Shown: positions 1 through 7,472 of the stretch, in pieces
How the letters are laid out: the number at the start of each line of letters is the position of its first letter
Numbering within the stretch: the first letter of the stretch is position 1
Assembly: GCA_020049615.1 (NCBI GenBank)
Contig: JAIFKN010000159.1
Location: 1 to 9,839, forward strand
Direction of reading: 5' to 3'
From: a bacterium
GTDB lineage: Bacteria; Planctomycetota; UBA11346
Length of the DNA: 9,839 nucleotides
Made by a program: the position numbers and the translations under genes
The notes under the pieces: model-generated
Databases searched by the model: none
The model's input: only the letters and a program-made list of their open reading frames with translations
What the model was told of the DNA's origin: nothing

Positions 1-312
1 TACGACGGCAAGCACAGCTACGAGGACGGCATCCTGCCGGTCGAGCAGGCGTGGGAGCGCTGGGGCTCGCGCATCGCCATCCTCGGCGGCCTCGACGTCG
101 ACTACCTCTGCCGCACGCCGGCCGCCGCGGTCCGCGCCCGCTCCGCCGCGATGCTGGCGCGCACCGGCGGCCGCGGCTGGGCCGCCGGCACCGGCAACAG
201 CGTGCCGGAGTGGGTGCCGCGCGAGGCGTTCTTCGCCTGCATCGAGCCGGCGCTGGCCGGACGGCGCCTGGACCGCGGGCTTCAGCCCGCGTCGTTCGCG
301 CTCGCGGGCTGA
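1..312 (+). CDS. Uroporphyrinogen decarboxylase (URO-D) superfamily protein, C-terminal part
   Basis: Only the last 103 codons are present; the gene enters from the left edge and stops at TGA 310-312. The visible part has the end of a URO-D/MtaA-type TIM barrel: GGLDVDYLC (residues 29-37 of the fragment), a following helix with PAAAVRAR, and GTGNSVPEWVP (63-73), matching the family pattern of a glycine-rich turn followed by a P-x-N/E helix. Members with this architecture are usually cobalamin- or methyl-transfer-related proteins or sugar-cluster URO-D homologues in environmental bacteria, not heme enzymes, but substrate cannot be told from this fragment. The family fold should end near EPALAG (82-87); the last 13 or so residues, DRGLQPASFALAG, are encoded by the REP-like inverted repeat at 270-324. 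It converges on, and overlaps by 31 bp, the rhamnosidase-like gene. Family call is fairly good; true function unknown. Confidence 0.72.
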   Translation, partial: YDGKHSYEDGILPVEQAWERWGSRIAILGGLDVDYLCRTPAAAVRARSAAMLARTGGRGWAAGTGNSVPEWVPREAFFACIEPALAGRRLDRGLQPASFALAG

Positions 313-324
313 AGCCCGCGGTCC
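270..324. repeat. REP-like inverted palindrome pair supplying both stop codons of convergent genes
   Basis: Two perfect 22-bp inverted arms, 270-291 and 303-324, are separated by an 11-nt spacer (292-302). Each arm is itself a near-perfect palindrome with core GCGGGCTTCAGCCCGC (7-bp stem, 2-nt centre). The whole unit can form one long hairpin or two short ones, like a paired REP/BIME element. The plus-strand gene reads the left arm as DRGLQPA and ends at TGA 310-312 in the centre of the right arm. The minus-strand gene reads the right arm as DRGLQPA and ends at TGA 284-282 in the centre of the left arm. Because the hairpin lies between converging genes it may act as a bidirectional transcription terminator or RNA 3'-end stabiliser, although no T-tract follows either side. 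Structure is seen directly; the terminator role and REP origin are inference. Confidence 0.9.
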
Positions 325-2720
325 TGGATCAGCCGCGCCCTGCCGCCGGCCTTGAGCACCTTGGCCGTCCCGCCCAGGCGCACGGTGGCGCGCACCCCGC
401 GCGGCACCTGCACCTCCAGCCGCACGGCGCCGCAGCTGCGCTCCCAGCGCACGTTCAAATCGCCCTGCGGGGTCGGCACCAGGCACTCGGCCCGGTCGAG
501 GCCGTCGATGGGCTGCGGCGCGATCTCGACCCGCTGCCACGCCGGCGCGGTCTGGCGCACGCCGCAGAGGATGCGCGGGAGGTGCACCGCCGGGTGCGCG
601 GTCCAGGCGTGGCTGGCGCTGGCGCCCGTGTCATCGCCCCACTCGAAGCCCTCCCAGGTCGTGCCGGTGGCGAGCATCGGCGTCCAGCCGCGGCGGATGA
701 AGGCGATGGCCTCGGCGCCGAAGCCGCGGTCGCCGGCGACCTGCAGGACGTAGTGGGCCCAGAAGGCCGACGGTTTCGGGCCGGGGACGGTTTCGCCGCG
801 CAGATACGGCAGGACGAACTCCTGCAGCTGCCGCTCGTGCGCCTGCGGCTGCAGGCCGAGCAGCAGGCCGATGACCTGGTCGTGCACCGACTCCGTGCCC
901 GGCGGGGCGTCGAGGCCGGCGAGCCAGCGGCCGCGCCTGGCGTCGAACAGCTTGCGCACGACCAGCTTCTCGTGCGCGTCGGCGCGTCGGGTCAGTTCCT
1001 TGGCCTCCTTGGACATGCGCGCAGCGGCGCAGGTCAGGGCCAGCTCGCGCAGGGCATGCAGGTACCACAGGTTGAGGAAGGTCGGCACCTCGCCCTTCCA
1101 CAGGTCGCTCCAGTCCCCGAACAGCCAGAAGCGCGTATCGTGGCGCAGCAGGCCGGAGGCGTGGCGCGCCTCGGGCGTGTCGAAGTAGGCCAGCACCTGC
1201 TGCGTGCGGGCCCACTGCTCGCGCACCAGCACGGTCTCGCCGGTCTGGAACCAGTGGTCGCGGATGGTGAGCAGCCAGGTCAGGGCGAAGTCGGGCAGGA
1301 TGCAGCCGTAGGCGATGGTCGGGGCATGGCCGTAGGTCAGTCCGCCGGTGCCCTGCTGGCCAGCGATAGAGCGGATGCCGCGCGCCAGCAGGCGGGCGTC
1401 GCCGTCGAGGTGGAAGGTGTTGGCCGCCTGCACGCGGGCGTCGCCCCACCACTGCGCCTGCTCGCGCCAGGGCGTGTCGACGTAGGCGTCGCCGGCGCAG
1501 ACCTGCTGGGTGCGGCGGCAGATGGCGTGGATCCCGTCGAGCGTCTGGTCGCTGCTGGCGAAGCGCCCGCGCATGGTGAACGGGTACACCGAGGTGCGGA
1601 CCTTCAGCCGCACGGTCAGGGCCTGCCGCGCGCCGCGCGCCACCACGGTCAGCACGCCGAAGCCCATCAGGTGGAAGAAGTCGTGCGCGCTGCGCCCGGC
1701 TTGCAGCTGCAGGCGCGAGGCCAGGGCGATGATGCAGCCGCTGCCCGGGCTGTGCAGGTTGCTGCGCAGACCGTGCAGGCCCTCATGGTAGTGCAGGTCG
1801 ACGCATTCGCCGCCGAGGCCGCCGTCGACCTCGAGCTGCACGCAGCCGGAGACGAACTCGCCGACCGCGATGGTGGCGGCGCTGTAGCCCTCGGCGCCGC
1901 CGGGCGGCAGGGTCAGCTCGAGCCAGCCGTCGACCTGGCGCGCGTCCTCGGCCGCCGTCCAGGTGGCGGCACGGCTCTCGCCGACGAACGGCCAGGAGAC
2001 GTTCTCCCAGCCACGCCAGCCGCTCGCGCAGGCGCCGCCAGCGCGCGAGACGACGCGGGCGAGCGGCCGTTCGGCCTCGGCCAGCGGCGGGATGCCGCGC
2101 GGCTCGACCGCGTCCCAGGGCGGGCGGCTGAAGGGCACCTCCTCCATGCCGTCGCCGTGGTAGTGCTTGCGATCGTTGCGCCAGCCGGTCGGCGCGACCG
2201 GGCTGGTGATCCAGGAGCGGTCATCGGCGTTGGCGTCGACATGCTCCTGGAAGTCGAGCTGCAGGGACAGCAGCGCGGTGTCGGCACGCTGCGCCACGCT
2301 GCGCCGCGCCTGCCAGGTGCGGTCGCTGAGCAGGGTGAACGCGCCCCACTTCGCCGCCACCAGCAGCCCGGCAGCGGTCTTGTGGATGTACTGGAAGGTC
2401 GAGATGCCGGGATTGTAGGCCTCGACCGCGATCCAGTTGGCGCCGGGCCTCAGGTAGGCCGCGACGTCGAGCTCGTCGAAGGGCCACGACTCCTGGTAGC
2501 CGCGCGCCGGGCCGCGGGCGACGTAGCGGCCATTGATCCACAGGCGGTAATGCTGGTCGGCGGTGATGAACAGCGGCGCCGACTTCGGCACCTTCGCCAG
2601 GGAGAAGTCCTTGCGGAAGTGGGCGAAGCTGTTGACCAGGTAGGTGAAGCCGCCCGGCCAGAGCCAGCGTGCCTGGCGCAGGGGGTGGTCGGCGGGCAGG
2701 GCGGGTGCTGGCGAGGGCAT
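282..2720 (-). CDS. Alpha-L-rhamnosidase-like glycoside hydrolase (GH78 family)
   Basis: Predicted 812-aa glycosidase that would release terminal alpha-L-rhamnose from glycans or glycosides by inversion. The N-terminal part is beta-rich and carbohydrate-binding-like (about residues 15-200, with YRLWINGRYVARGPARG at 58-74). A second beta region runs to about 380, followed by an (alpha/alpha)6 catalytic barrel from about 385 to 715. Visible GH78 landmarks are DTPWREQAQWWGD (415-427, the position of the usual D-x-P-x-R-E/D segment with acidic active-site residues), TTWEGFEW (687-694, conserved Glu) and SHAWTAHPAVHL (703-714), then a C-terminal beta domain. No signal peptide or anchor is seen, so it is probably cytoplasmic and acts on imported oligosaccharides. 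The start at 2720 is chosen because the family fold begins shortly after; an in-frame ATG at 2765 would add 15 residues, and neither has a clear ribosome site. The last 14 residues (QDRGLQPASANDAG) come from the REP-like repeat. It lies 80 bp after hisB. Family good, exact substrate uncertain. Confidence 0.82.
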   Translation of the reverse strand: MPSPAPALPADHPLRQARWLWPGGFTYLVNSFAHFRKDFSLAKVPKSAPLFITADQHYRLWINGRYVARGPARGYQESWPFDELDVAAYLRPGANWIAVEAYNPGISTFQYIHKTAAGLLVAAKWGAFTLLSDRTWQARRSVAQRADTALLSLQLDFQEHVDANADDRSWITSPVAPTGWRNDRKHYHGDGMEEVPFSRPPWDAVEPRGIPPLAEAERPLARVVSRAGGACASGWRGWENVSWPFVGESRAATWTAAEDARQVDGWLELTLPPGGAEGYSAATIAVGEFVSGCVQLEVDGGLGGECVDLHYHEGLHGLRSNLHSPGSGCIIALASRLQLQAGRSAHDFFHLMGFGVLTVVARGARQALTVRLKVRTSVYPFTMRGRFASSDQTLDGIHAICRRTQQVCAGDAYVDTPWREQAQWWGDARVQAANTFHLDGDARLLARGIRSIAGQQGTGGLTYGHAPTIAYGCILPDFALTWLLTIRDHWFQTGETVLVREQWARTQQVLAYFDTPEARHASGLLRHDTRFWLFGDWSDLWKGEVPTFLNLWYLHALRELALTCAAARMSKEAKELTRRADAHEKLVVRKLFDARRGRWLAGLDAPPGTESVHDQVIGLLLGLQPQAHERQLQEFVLPYLRGETVPGPKPSAFWAHYVLQVAGDRGFGAEAIAFIRRGWTPMLATGTTWEGFEWGDDTGASASHAWTAHPAVHLPRILCGVRQTAPAWQRVEIAPQPIDGLDRAECLVPTPQGDLNVRWERSCGAVRLEVQVPRGVRATVRLGGTAKVLKAGGRARLIQDRGLQPASANDAG

Positions 2721-2800
2721 GGCGCTATTGGCCGCGGATCGCCAGGGGGTCAAGCGCACGATCATGCCGCGGCAGCAGCATGCGGTTGATCCGGTCGCGG

Positions 2801-3382
2801 CTAGGCGAGCAGGCCCTTGGTCGACGGCACGCCGCTGCCGGTCACGCGGATGGCCTGGCGCAGGGCGCGGGCGAAGGCCTTGAAGCCGGCCTCGACGATG
2901 TGGTGGCTGTTGCGGCCAGCGCGCTGGTGCAGGTGCACGGTGATGCAGGCCTGGTCGGCGAGGGCGCCGAAGAACTCGGGCACCAGCTCGGTGGCGAGGC
3001 CGCCGATCGAGGCCGCCGGCGGGGCCAGCTCGTAGGTCAGCCAGCCGCGGCCGCTGATGTCGATGACCGCTTCGACCAGCGCCTCGTCGAGCGGGCAGGC
3101 GAGGTGGCCGAAGCGCTCGATGCCGGCCTTGTCGCCGAGGGCCTGGCGCAGGCACTGGCCGAGGACGATGCCGCAGTCCTCGGTGGTGTGGTGGCCGTCG
3201 ATGTGCAGGTCGCCCTTGCAGGACAGGCGGATGCCGGTGCCGCTGTGCTTGGCCAGGGCCTCGAGCATGTGGTCGAGGAAGCCGATGCCGGTGGCGATCT
3301 CGCTGGCGCCGCCATCGAGGTCCCAGGTGGCGGTGATGTCGGTCTCGCGGGTCTTGCGCGCGACGGTGGCGGTGCGGGGCAT
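2801..3382 (-). CDS. hisB: Imidazoleglycerol-phosphate dehydratase
   Basis: Complete 193-aa monofunctional HisB that dehydrates D-erythro-imidazole-glycerol phosphate to imidazole-acetol phosphate, the sixth step of histidine synthesis, in the cytoplasm. The typical length and all landmark motifs are present: RETDI near the N terminus (12-16), FLDHM (35-39), the metal-binding HHTTED (64-69), the second metal site in NSHHIVEA (158-165), and the C-terminal STKG (187-190). There is no N-terminal phosphatase domain, so this is not the bifunctional enteric type. ATG 3382 starts 9 bp after the stop of the UDP-sugar pyrophosphorylase gene; a weak purine-rich stretch (sense GGGTAGG) overlapping that stop may serve as the ribosome site. 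No other his gene is in the window, so it appears detached from a his operon here. Very confident call. Confidence 0.97.
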   Translation of the reverse strand: MPRTATVARKTRETDITATWDLDGGASEIATGIGFLDHMLEALAKHSGTGIRLSCKGDLHIDGHHTTEDCGIVLGQCLRQALGDKAGIERFGHLACPLDEALVEAVIDISGRGWLTYELAPPAASIGGLATELVPEFFGALADQACITVHLHQRAGRNSHHIVEAGFKAFARALRQAIRVTGSGVPSTKGLLA

Positions 3383-3391
3383 GGCCGCAGC

Positions 3392-4738
3392 CTACCCTTC
3401 CAGGTAGTAGTCGCCAGTGACCGCGCTGACGCGCTTGTCCCAACGCGCCAGGAACTGTTCGCGGGTGGCGGCGAACAGCGGCGAGATCTCGATGCGGGCG
3501 GCAGCGGGCAGGTCGACGCGCACGCCGGCGGCGCGCAGCCAGCCGGCGTACTGTGCGCTGGCGATCTGCACCGCGGTGACCGCGCTGTCGTCGCCGTCCT
3601 TGTTCTTCACCGGCGCGAACTCGTCGCCGCGCTCGATCACCACGCCGACCGAGACGTCCGCCTCGGGCACCAGGTCGAAGATGAAGCGCTCGTTCTTCCA
3701 CCCGGTGGTCTCGGCCGGCCAGGCCTTGAGCGGCTTCTTCGAGCGGTGCAGCGGCAGCTTGTAGCCGCGTGTGTGCAGCCGGTCGAGGAAGGCGACCGAC
3801 CAGCAGTGCATCGCCGGCGAGCCCCAGCGGTAGATGACCTCGCCGTCGGGATGGCGCAGGCGGGTCTGCTCGGGAGTCAGCTCGGTGTATTCGACGATGC
3901 GGTCGCGGCCGGCGACCTTGACCAGGTGGCCGAGCTTCTCGTCCGGATGCGCCTTCTCGAGCACCTTGCTGACCACGTCGGCCTGCTCGGCCTCGGCCAA
4001 ACCGACGAGCAGGGCGTCGTCCACGGGCGCGAGGATGTTGTCGACCTGGATGTAGACGATCTGGCGCACGCCCTCCTGCGACAGGCGCGCGAGGTTGCCG
4101 CTGTCCACCAGCGCGGTGTGGCAGCCGCCGTGGCCGTCGGGGTTCTCGAGCAGCTTGCCGGGTCCGGCGAGCAGCGCCGTGCCATCGAGCGCGATCGACG
4201 GCACGGTGCCCTGGCTGAAGAAGCGGGCCTGGCCGGCGGCGAGGCCGAAATCGCCGTGTGCAGCGAAGAACTGGCGCGTCTCGGCGTCGGTCGCCGGGCT
4301 GGTCATGACCAGGAACGGCACCGCGCGGCCGACCCGGCGCGACAGCGACAGGACCTTCTCGGCCTGCAGCTGGTAGATGCTCTTGCCGCTGTGCGGCGCG
4401 ATGGTGTAGCAGCCCTTGGGCGCGCTGGAGCCGAGGCGCGTGCCCTGGCCGCCGGCGACCATGAGCACGGCGACGGCGCCGGCCTTGTAGGCGGCTTCGC
4501 CGCGGGCGGTCAGCTCGGCGGTGCGGCGGGCGCGCTCGGCAGCATCGAGCACGCGGCTCTTGGCTGCGGCGCTGGCCACCGGCAGTTCGCTCGGGTGCTG
4601 CAGTTCGGCCCAGTCGATGGCGGCGAGGCGGGCGCAGAAGGCGGCGCGGGCGTCGGCGTCGAGGGTCTTGGCGTGCTCGAGGAGGTGGGTCTGGCCGTGC
4701 TTGGCCAGGGTGTCGGCGAGGGCGAAGGCGTCGGGCAT
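3392..4738 (-). CDS. UDP-N-acetylglucosamine/UDP-sugar pyrophosphorylase, UAP1 type
   Basis: Complete 448-aa nucleotidyltransferase of the UDPGP/UAP1 family, which makes a UDP-sugar (UDP-GlcNAc, UDP-GalNAc or UDP-Glc) and pyrophosphate from UTP and the sugar 1-phosphate. A helical N-terminal region (1-85) precedes a Rossmann-like core with the UTP-binding signature AGGQGTRLGSSAPKG (95-109). Further family landmarks are ENPDGHGGCHTAL (198-210), the metal-site segment YIQVDNIL (229-236), EYTELTPEQ (283-291), WKNERFIFDLVP (347-358), and DEFAPVKNKDGDD (372-384), the counterpart of the UAP1 D/E-F-S-P-L-K-N sugar/phosphate loop. These match eukaryotic UAP1 much better than the bacterial GlmU or GalU families. 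It would feed envelope or exopolysaccharide synthesis. Whether it prefers HexNAc-1-P or Glc-1-P cannot be decided by eye. ATG 4738 has no visible Shine-Dalgarno; the gap to marC is 64 bp and to hisB 9 bp. Confidence 0.88.
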   Translation of the reverse strand: MPDAFALADTLAKHGQTHLLEHAKTLDADARAAFCARLAAIDWAELQHPSELPVASAAAKSRVLDAAERARRTAELTARGEAAYKAGAVAVLMVAGGQGTRLGSSAPKGCYTIAPHSGKSIYQLQAEKVLSLSRRVGRAVPFLVMTSPATDAETRQFFAAHGDFGLAAGQARFFSQGTVPSIALDGTALLAGPGKLLENPDGHGGCHTALVDSGNLARLSQEGVRQIVYIQVDNILAPVDDALLVGLAEAEQADVVSKVLEKAHPDEKLGHLVKVAGRDRIVEYTELTPEQTRLRHPDGEVIYRWGSPAMHCWSVAFLDRLHTRGYKLPLHRSKKPLKAWPAETTGWKNERFIFDLVPEADVSVGVVIERGDEFAPVKNKDGDDSAVTAVQIASAQYAGWLRAAGVRVDLPAAARIEISPLFAATREQFLARWDKRVSAVTGDYYLEG

Positions 4739-4802
4739 GGGCAGGGATGGTGATGGGTCGGGCGGGGATGCCAGTACGGGGCGGCCGACCGCGGAATCCC
4801 CA

Positions 4803-5444
4803 TCAGGAGGCTGGTGGATGCAGGCTGGCGACGACGAGGTTGGTCACGCCGTTCACCACCATCTGCACGGCGATGGCGGCCAGCAGCAGGCCTTCGAGGC
4901 GCAGGACGATGCCCAGGGTCGAGGCGGCGAGGTGCTTCTGCATGCGCGCCGCCAGCAGCAGGACGACCAGGGTCACGGCCCCGGTGAGGCCGATGGCGAA
5001 GAGCAACGGGAGCACGCCGATCCAGCCCTGGCCGCTGCCGCCGAGGACCATCACGGTGGCGATCGAGCCCGGGCCGGCGAGCATCGGGATGGCCAGCGGG
5101 ATGATGCCGACCTCCTGTTTCTCGACGCCCTCGGCGATCTCCGATTCGGTGGTCTTCATCCGCGTCTGCCGCACCTGCACGAAGTCGAGGGCGATGAGGA
5201 ACAGCAGGATGCCGCCGGCGATGCGGAAGGCATCGATCGAGACGCCGAAGAAGTCGAAGATGTGCTGGCCGACCAGGCTGGCCGCCAGCAGGGTCACGGT
5301 CGAGGCGATGGCGGCGATCCAGGCGGTGCGCTGCCGGTGCTCGGGCGTGTCGTTCTGGGTCATGCCGACGAACAGCGGCACGGCGCCGATCGGGCTGACG
5401 ATGACGAAGATCGGGACGAAGAACTTGAGGGTCTCGAGCAGCAT
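4803..5444 (-). CDS. MarC family (UPF0056) integral membrane protein
   Basis: Complete 213-aa inner-membrane protein of the MarC/YhgN family, whose transport role is unresolved; early proposals linking MarC to antibiotic resistance were not upheld. About six hydrophobic segments are visible: residues 6-27, 41-60, 70-90, 112-134, 140-166 and 180-205. The two family repeats are marked by VSPIGAVPLF (16-25) at the end of the first segment and IPLAIPMLAGPGSIAT (115-130) at the fourth. The loop with SEIAEGVEKQE (101-111) is the usual charged connector. The length is typical. The start ATG 5444 lies 8 bp after the stop of the parvulin gene, so the two are very likely co-transcribed. No Shine-Dalgarno is visible, which suggests translational coupling or leaderless-like initiation rules in this organism. 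Family sure, function unknown. Confidence 0.93.
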   Translation of the reverse strand: MLLETLKFFVPIFVIVSPIGAVPLFVGMTQNDTPEHRQRTAWIAAIASTVTLLAASLVGQHIFDFFGVSIDAFRIAGGILLFLIALDFVQVRQTRMKTTESEIAEGVEKQEVGIIPLAIPMLAGPGSIATVMVLGGSGQGWIGVLPLLFAIGLTGAVTLVVLLLAARMQKHLAASTLGIVLRLEGLLLAAIAVQMVVNGVTNLVVASLHPPAS

Positions 5445-5452
5445 CGGCAGGC

Positions 5453-6586
5453 TCAGCGCGCAGCCTCGGGGAGGGATCCGTAGACGATCGAGGCCTCGCT
5501 GCGCAGCGTGGCGACCAGGGCCTTCGTCCGCCCCTCCAGCTCGCGCTCGAGGATGTCCTGGATCAGGCGGTCGCGCGTCTCCGCCAGGGTGACGGCGCGG
5601 GCCGGGCGCTTGCCCAGCACCTGGGCCAGGTCGATGCCGGCCTCGTGCACGTGCGGGTTCAGCAGGACCGGGTAGGGGCCGGCGGTGGCGAAGGCGCGTT
5701 CGACCAGCGGCTTGGGTATCCGCCGGGCGGTCTCATCGGTGCGCCGTCCTTCGGCATCGACCCAGCCGACGCGGCCGCCCGGGCCGCTGGCGTCCCAGGC
5801 CTTGCCGAACGCCTCCCAGGCCTTGGCGAAGGTGACCTCCTTGGCGGCGATCTGGCGGTGGAGCAGGTTGACCACGCCCTGCAGCCGGGCCTGCTCCTCG
5901 GGCGTGAGCTTGCCTGCGGCGTCGCGCTTCCACGGCATGTGCATCACCGCCAGATCGACGGAGGCGCGTTCGTCCCAGCGCGCGCGTTCGGCGTCCAGCT
6001 TGGCCTGCAGCCTGGCGTCATCGTATTCGCCGGCGATCTGCCGTCGCACCAGGCCGTGGATGCCGGCGAGCATGCGCACCGCCGGCTGGGCGAGGAACTG
6101 CTCGACGCTGAGCTTCTCCTTCACCCGCAGGAAGCTGGCGAAGTCGACGTGGCCCTGGCCGGTGGCGGCGATGCGGCGCTGGAAGTCGCGTTCCATCAGG
6201 CGGAATTCGGCCGCCAGCAGGGCGTCGTCGAGGGCGATGCCGGCCTTGGCCACGGCCTGCTCGACCACGCTGATGTCGATCAGCTCCTCGCGCACCTTGG
6301 CGCCCTTGTCCTTGATCAGCATGAGCGCCAGATCGCGCTTCTTCAGCAGATGGCCGCCGACCGCCATGACCACGGCGTCGTCGTTCAGCTCCTCCCAGGC
6401 CAAGCCGTCGAGGTGGCCCTGGACCCAGTTCAGCAGGGCGTCGGAACCCTCGCGCTTGAGCAGCGCCTGGGTCAGCTGAGGCATGGTGATCTCGGCCGAG
6501 CCGACCCGGGCGATGACGCCGGGGGGCAGCGGCACGGCTTCGCCGGCGAGGAGGAGGGAGGCGGCGAGGAGGAGGAGCGGGCGCAT
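5453..6586 (-). CDS. SurA/PrsA-like exported peptidyl-prolyl isomerase (parvulin), divergent
   Basis: Predicted 377-aa secreted or periplasmic chaperone/foldase. From ATG 6586 the protein opens with a classic signal peptide (MRPLLLLAASLLLAGEAVP), then VIARVGSAEITMPQLTQAL (24-42), which is the usual first strand and helix of SurA_N domains. A helical chaperone region runs to about 205. A parvulin-like domain follows at about 207-330, with LAVMHMPW (212-219), ASGPGGRVGWVD (266-277, equivalent of the GG-x-x-GW turn), IPKPLVERAF (290-299) and HVHEAGIDLAQVLGKR (312-327, end strand). It has one parvulin domain and is rather divergent, so catalytic activity is uncertain; a chaperone-only role is possible. 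An in-frame upstream start at 6697 is rejected because it would place 37 repeat-encoded residues before the signal peptide and overlap rsmA. Located 67 bp after rsmA and 8 bp before marC. Confidence 0.78.
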   Translation of the reverse strand: MRPLLLLAASLLLAGEAVPLPPGVIARVGSAEITMPQLTQALLKREGSDALLNWVQGHLDGLAWEELNDDAVVMAVGGHLLKKRDLALMLIKDKGAKVREELIDISVVEQAVAKAGIALDDALLAAEFRLMERDFQRRIAATGQGHVDFASFLRVKEKLSVEQFLAQPAVRMLAGIHGLVRRQIAGEYDDARLQAKLDAERARWDERASVDLAVMHMPWKRDAAGKLTPEEQARLQGVVNLLHRQIAAKEVTFAKAWEAFGKAWDASGPGGRVGWVDAEGRRTDETARRIPKPLVERAFATAGPYPVLLNPHVHEAGIDLAQVLGKRPARAVTLAETRDRLIQDILERELEGRTKALVATLRSEASIVYGSLPEAAR

Positions 6587-6611
6587 GGGCAAGGAGACGC
6601 TAGCCGCCCCT

Positions 6612-6653
6612 GGCCGGCGGCCAGCGGCCAGCGGCCAGCGGCCAGCGGCAGCG
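6612..6653. repeat. GGCCAGC heptamer tandem array abutting the rsmA stop codon
   Basis: Read on the plus strand: GGCCGGC at 6612-6618, four exact copies of GGCCAGC (6619-6646), then a degenerate GGCAGCG (6647-6653). It ends at the base next to the rsmA stop (TGA on the minus strand, 6656-6654), and it fills most of the 67-bp gap before the parvulin gene. The unit resembles the GGCCGGT heptamers at the other end of rsmA (7473-7500). Each heptamer contains GGCC, so the RNA can form alternative short GC hairpins, but no terminator with a T-tract is seen. Confidence 0.85.
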
Positions 6654-7133
6654 TCACCCGGCGATGGCTGCGTGCAGCGCCAGCAGTTCGCCGGCATCCA
6701 GCCCCTCCAGCCGGCGCGCCGGGTCGATCCCGGCTCTGGCGCAGGCCGCCTCGCCCGCCTCGCGCGTCAGGCCGGCGTCGCGCAGCGCCCCGGGCAGGAC
6801 CTTGCGGCGGTAGGCGAACACGGCGCGGACCCAGACGGCGAAGCCGGGCGGCAGCGGGGCGCGCGGGGTCCAGGCGACGATCGCGCTGTCGATGTTGGGC
6901 CGGGGATGGAAGGCCTCGCGGCCGATGCGACGGACCAGGCGCGGCTCGCCGGCGGCCTGGAAGACGGCGGCGCTGGCGCCCCAGGCGTCCTCGCCCGGCC
7001 GGCTGCACAGGCGGCGGCCGCATTCGAACTGCACCGTGGCGGCGATGGCTTGCGGCTGGCGCGGCAGGGCGGCGGCCTCCAGCAGCACCGGGATGGCGAC
7101 GTCGTAGGGCAGGTTGCTCGCCAGCATCCACGG

Positions 7134-7137
7134 CCCC
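7134..7137 (-). other. Probable frameshift site in rsmA
   Basis: A run of four C on the plus strand (GGGG in the sense of rsmA). Removing one base joins the two halves of the reading frame between HPAIG and PWMLASNLPY. Because neither frame has a stop here, the shift could lie anywhere from about 7128 to 7175; the TTT at 7159-7161 is the other small homopolymer in this interval. Confidence 0.6.
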
Positions 7138-7472
7138 GATGGCGGGATGCAGGCGCGATTTGCCGGCCAGGGCATCGCCATGCACCAGGACCAGGCCGCG
7201 CGGCACCAGGCTGCCCTCCAGCCAGGCGGCGAGACCGCGGTCGATCTCCACCGCCAGCACCTGCACCCCGGCGTCGAGCAGCCGCGTGGTCAGGATGCCG
7301 GTGCCGGGGCCGATCTCGACCGCGCGTGCGCCCGGCGCCAGCGGCAGGGCGGCGCAGAGGTCGGCGAGGACGCGTTCATCGACCATGAAGTTCTGGCCGA
7401 AGCGGTGCAGCGGCGAGCAGTCGGCGGCGGCGAGGTCGGCGAGGACGCGTTGCTTGAGGCTGGCTGGTAGCT

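Noticed and set aside
51..2789. Long plus-strand open frame (912 codons) opposite the GH78 gene
   Set aside because: It is antisense to a gene with clear family motifs; its translation is Arg/Ala/Gly/Gln-rich low complexity, as expected from the third-position GC bias of the real gene.
2669..4753. Plus-strand open frame (694 codons) opposite hisB and the pyrophosphorylase gene
   Set aside because: It spans two well-supported minus-strand genes and their junction, and shows only a low-complexity Val/Gly/Ala/Asp composition.
4764..4801. Possible hairpin between marC and the pyrophosphorylase gene (GGGGAT ... ATCCCC with inner GCGG/CCGC)
   Set aside because: Stems are only 6 and 4 bp, with large loops and no T-tract; expected by chance at this GC content.
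6545..6586. GAGGAG-rich stretch resembling a simple repeat
   Set aside because: It is the leucine-rich signal peptide of the parvulin gene read on the other strand; no regular unit.
6587..6697. Upstream in-frame start at 6697 for the parvulin gene
   Set aside because: It would add 37 residues encoded by rsmA 3' sequence and the heptamer array ahead of an obvious signal peptide.
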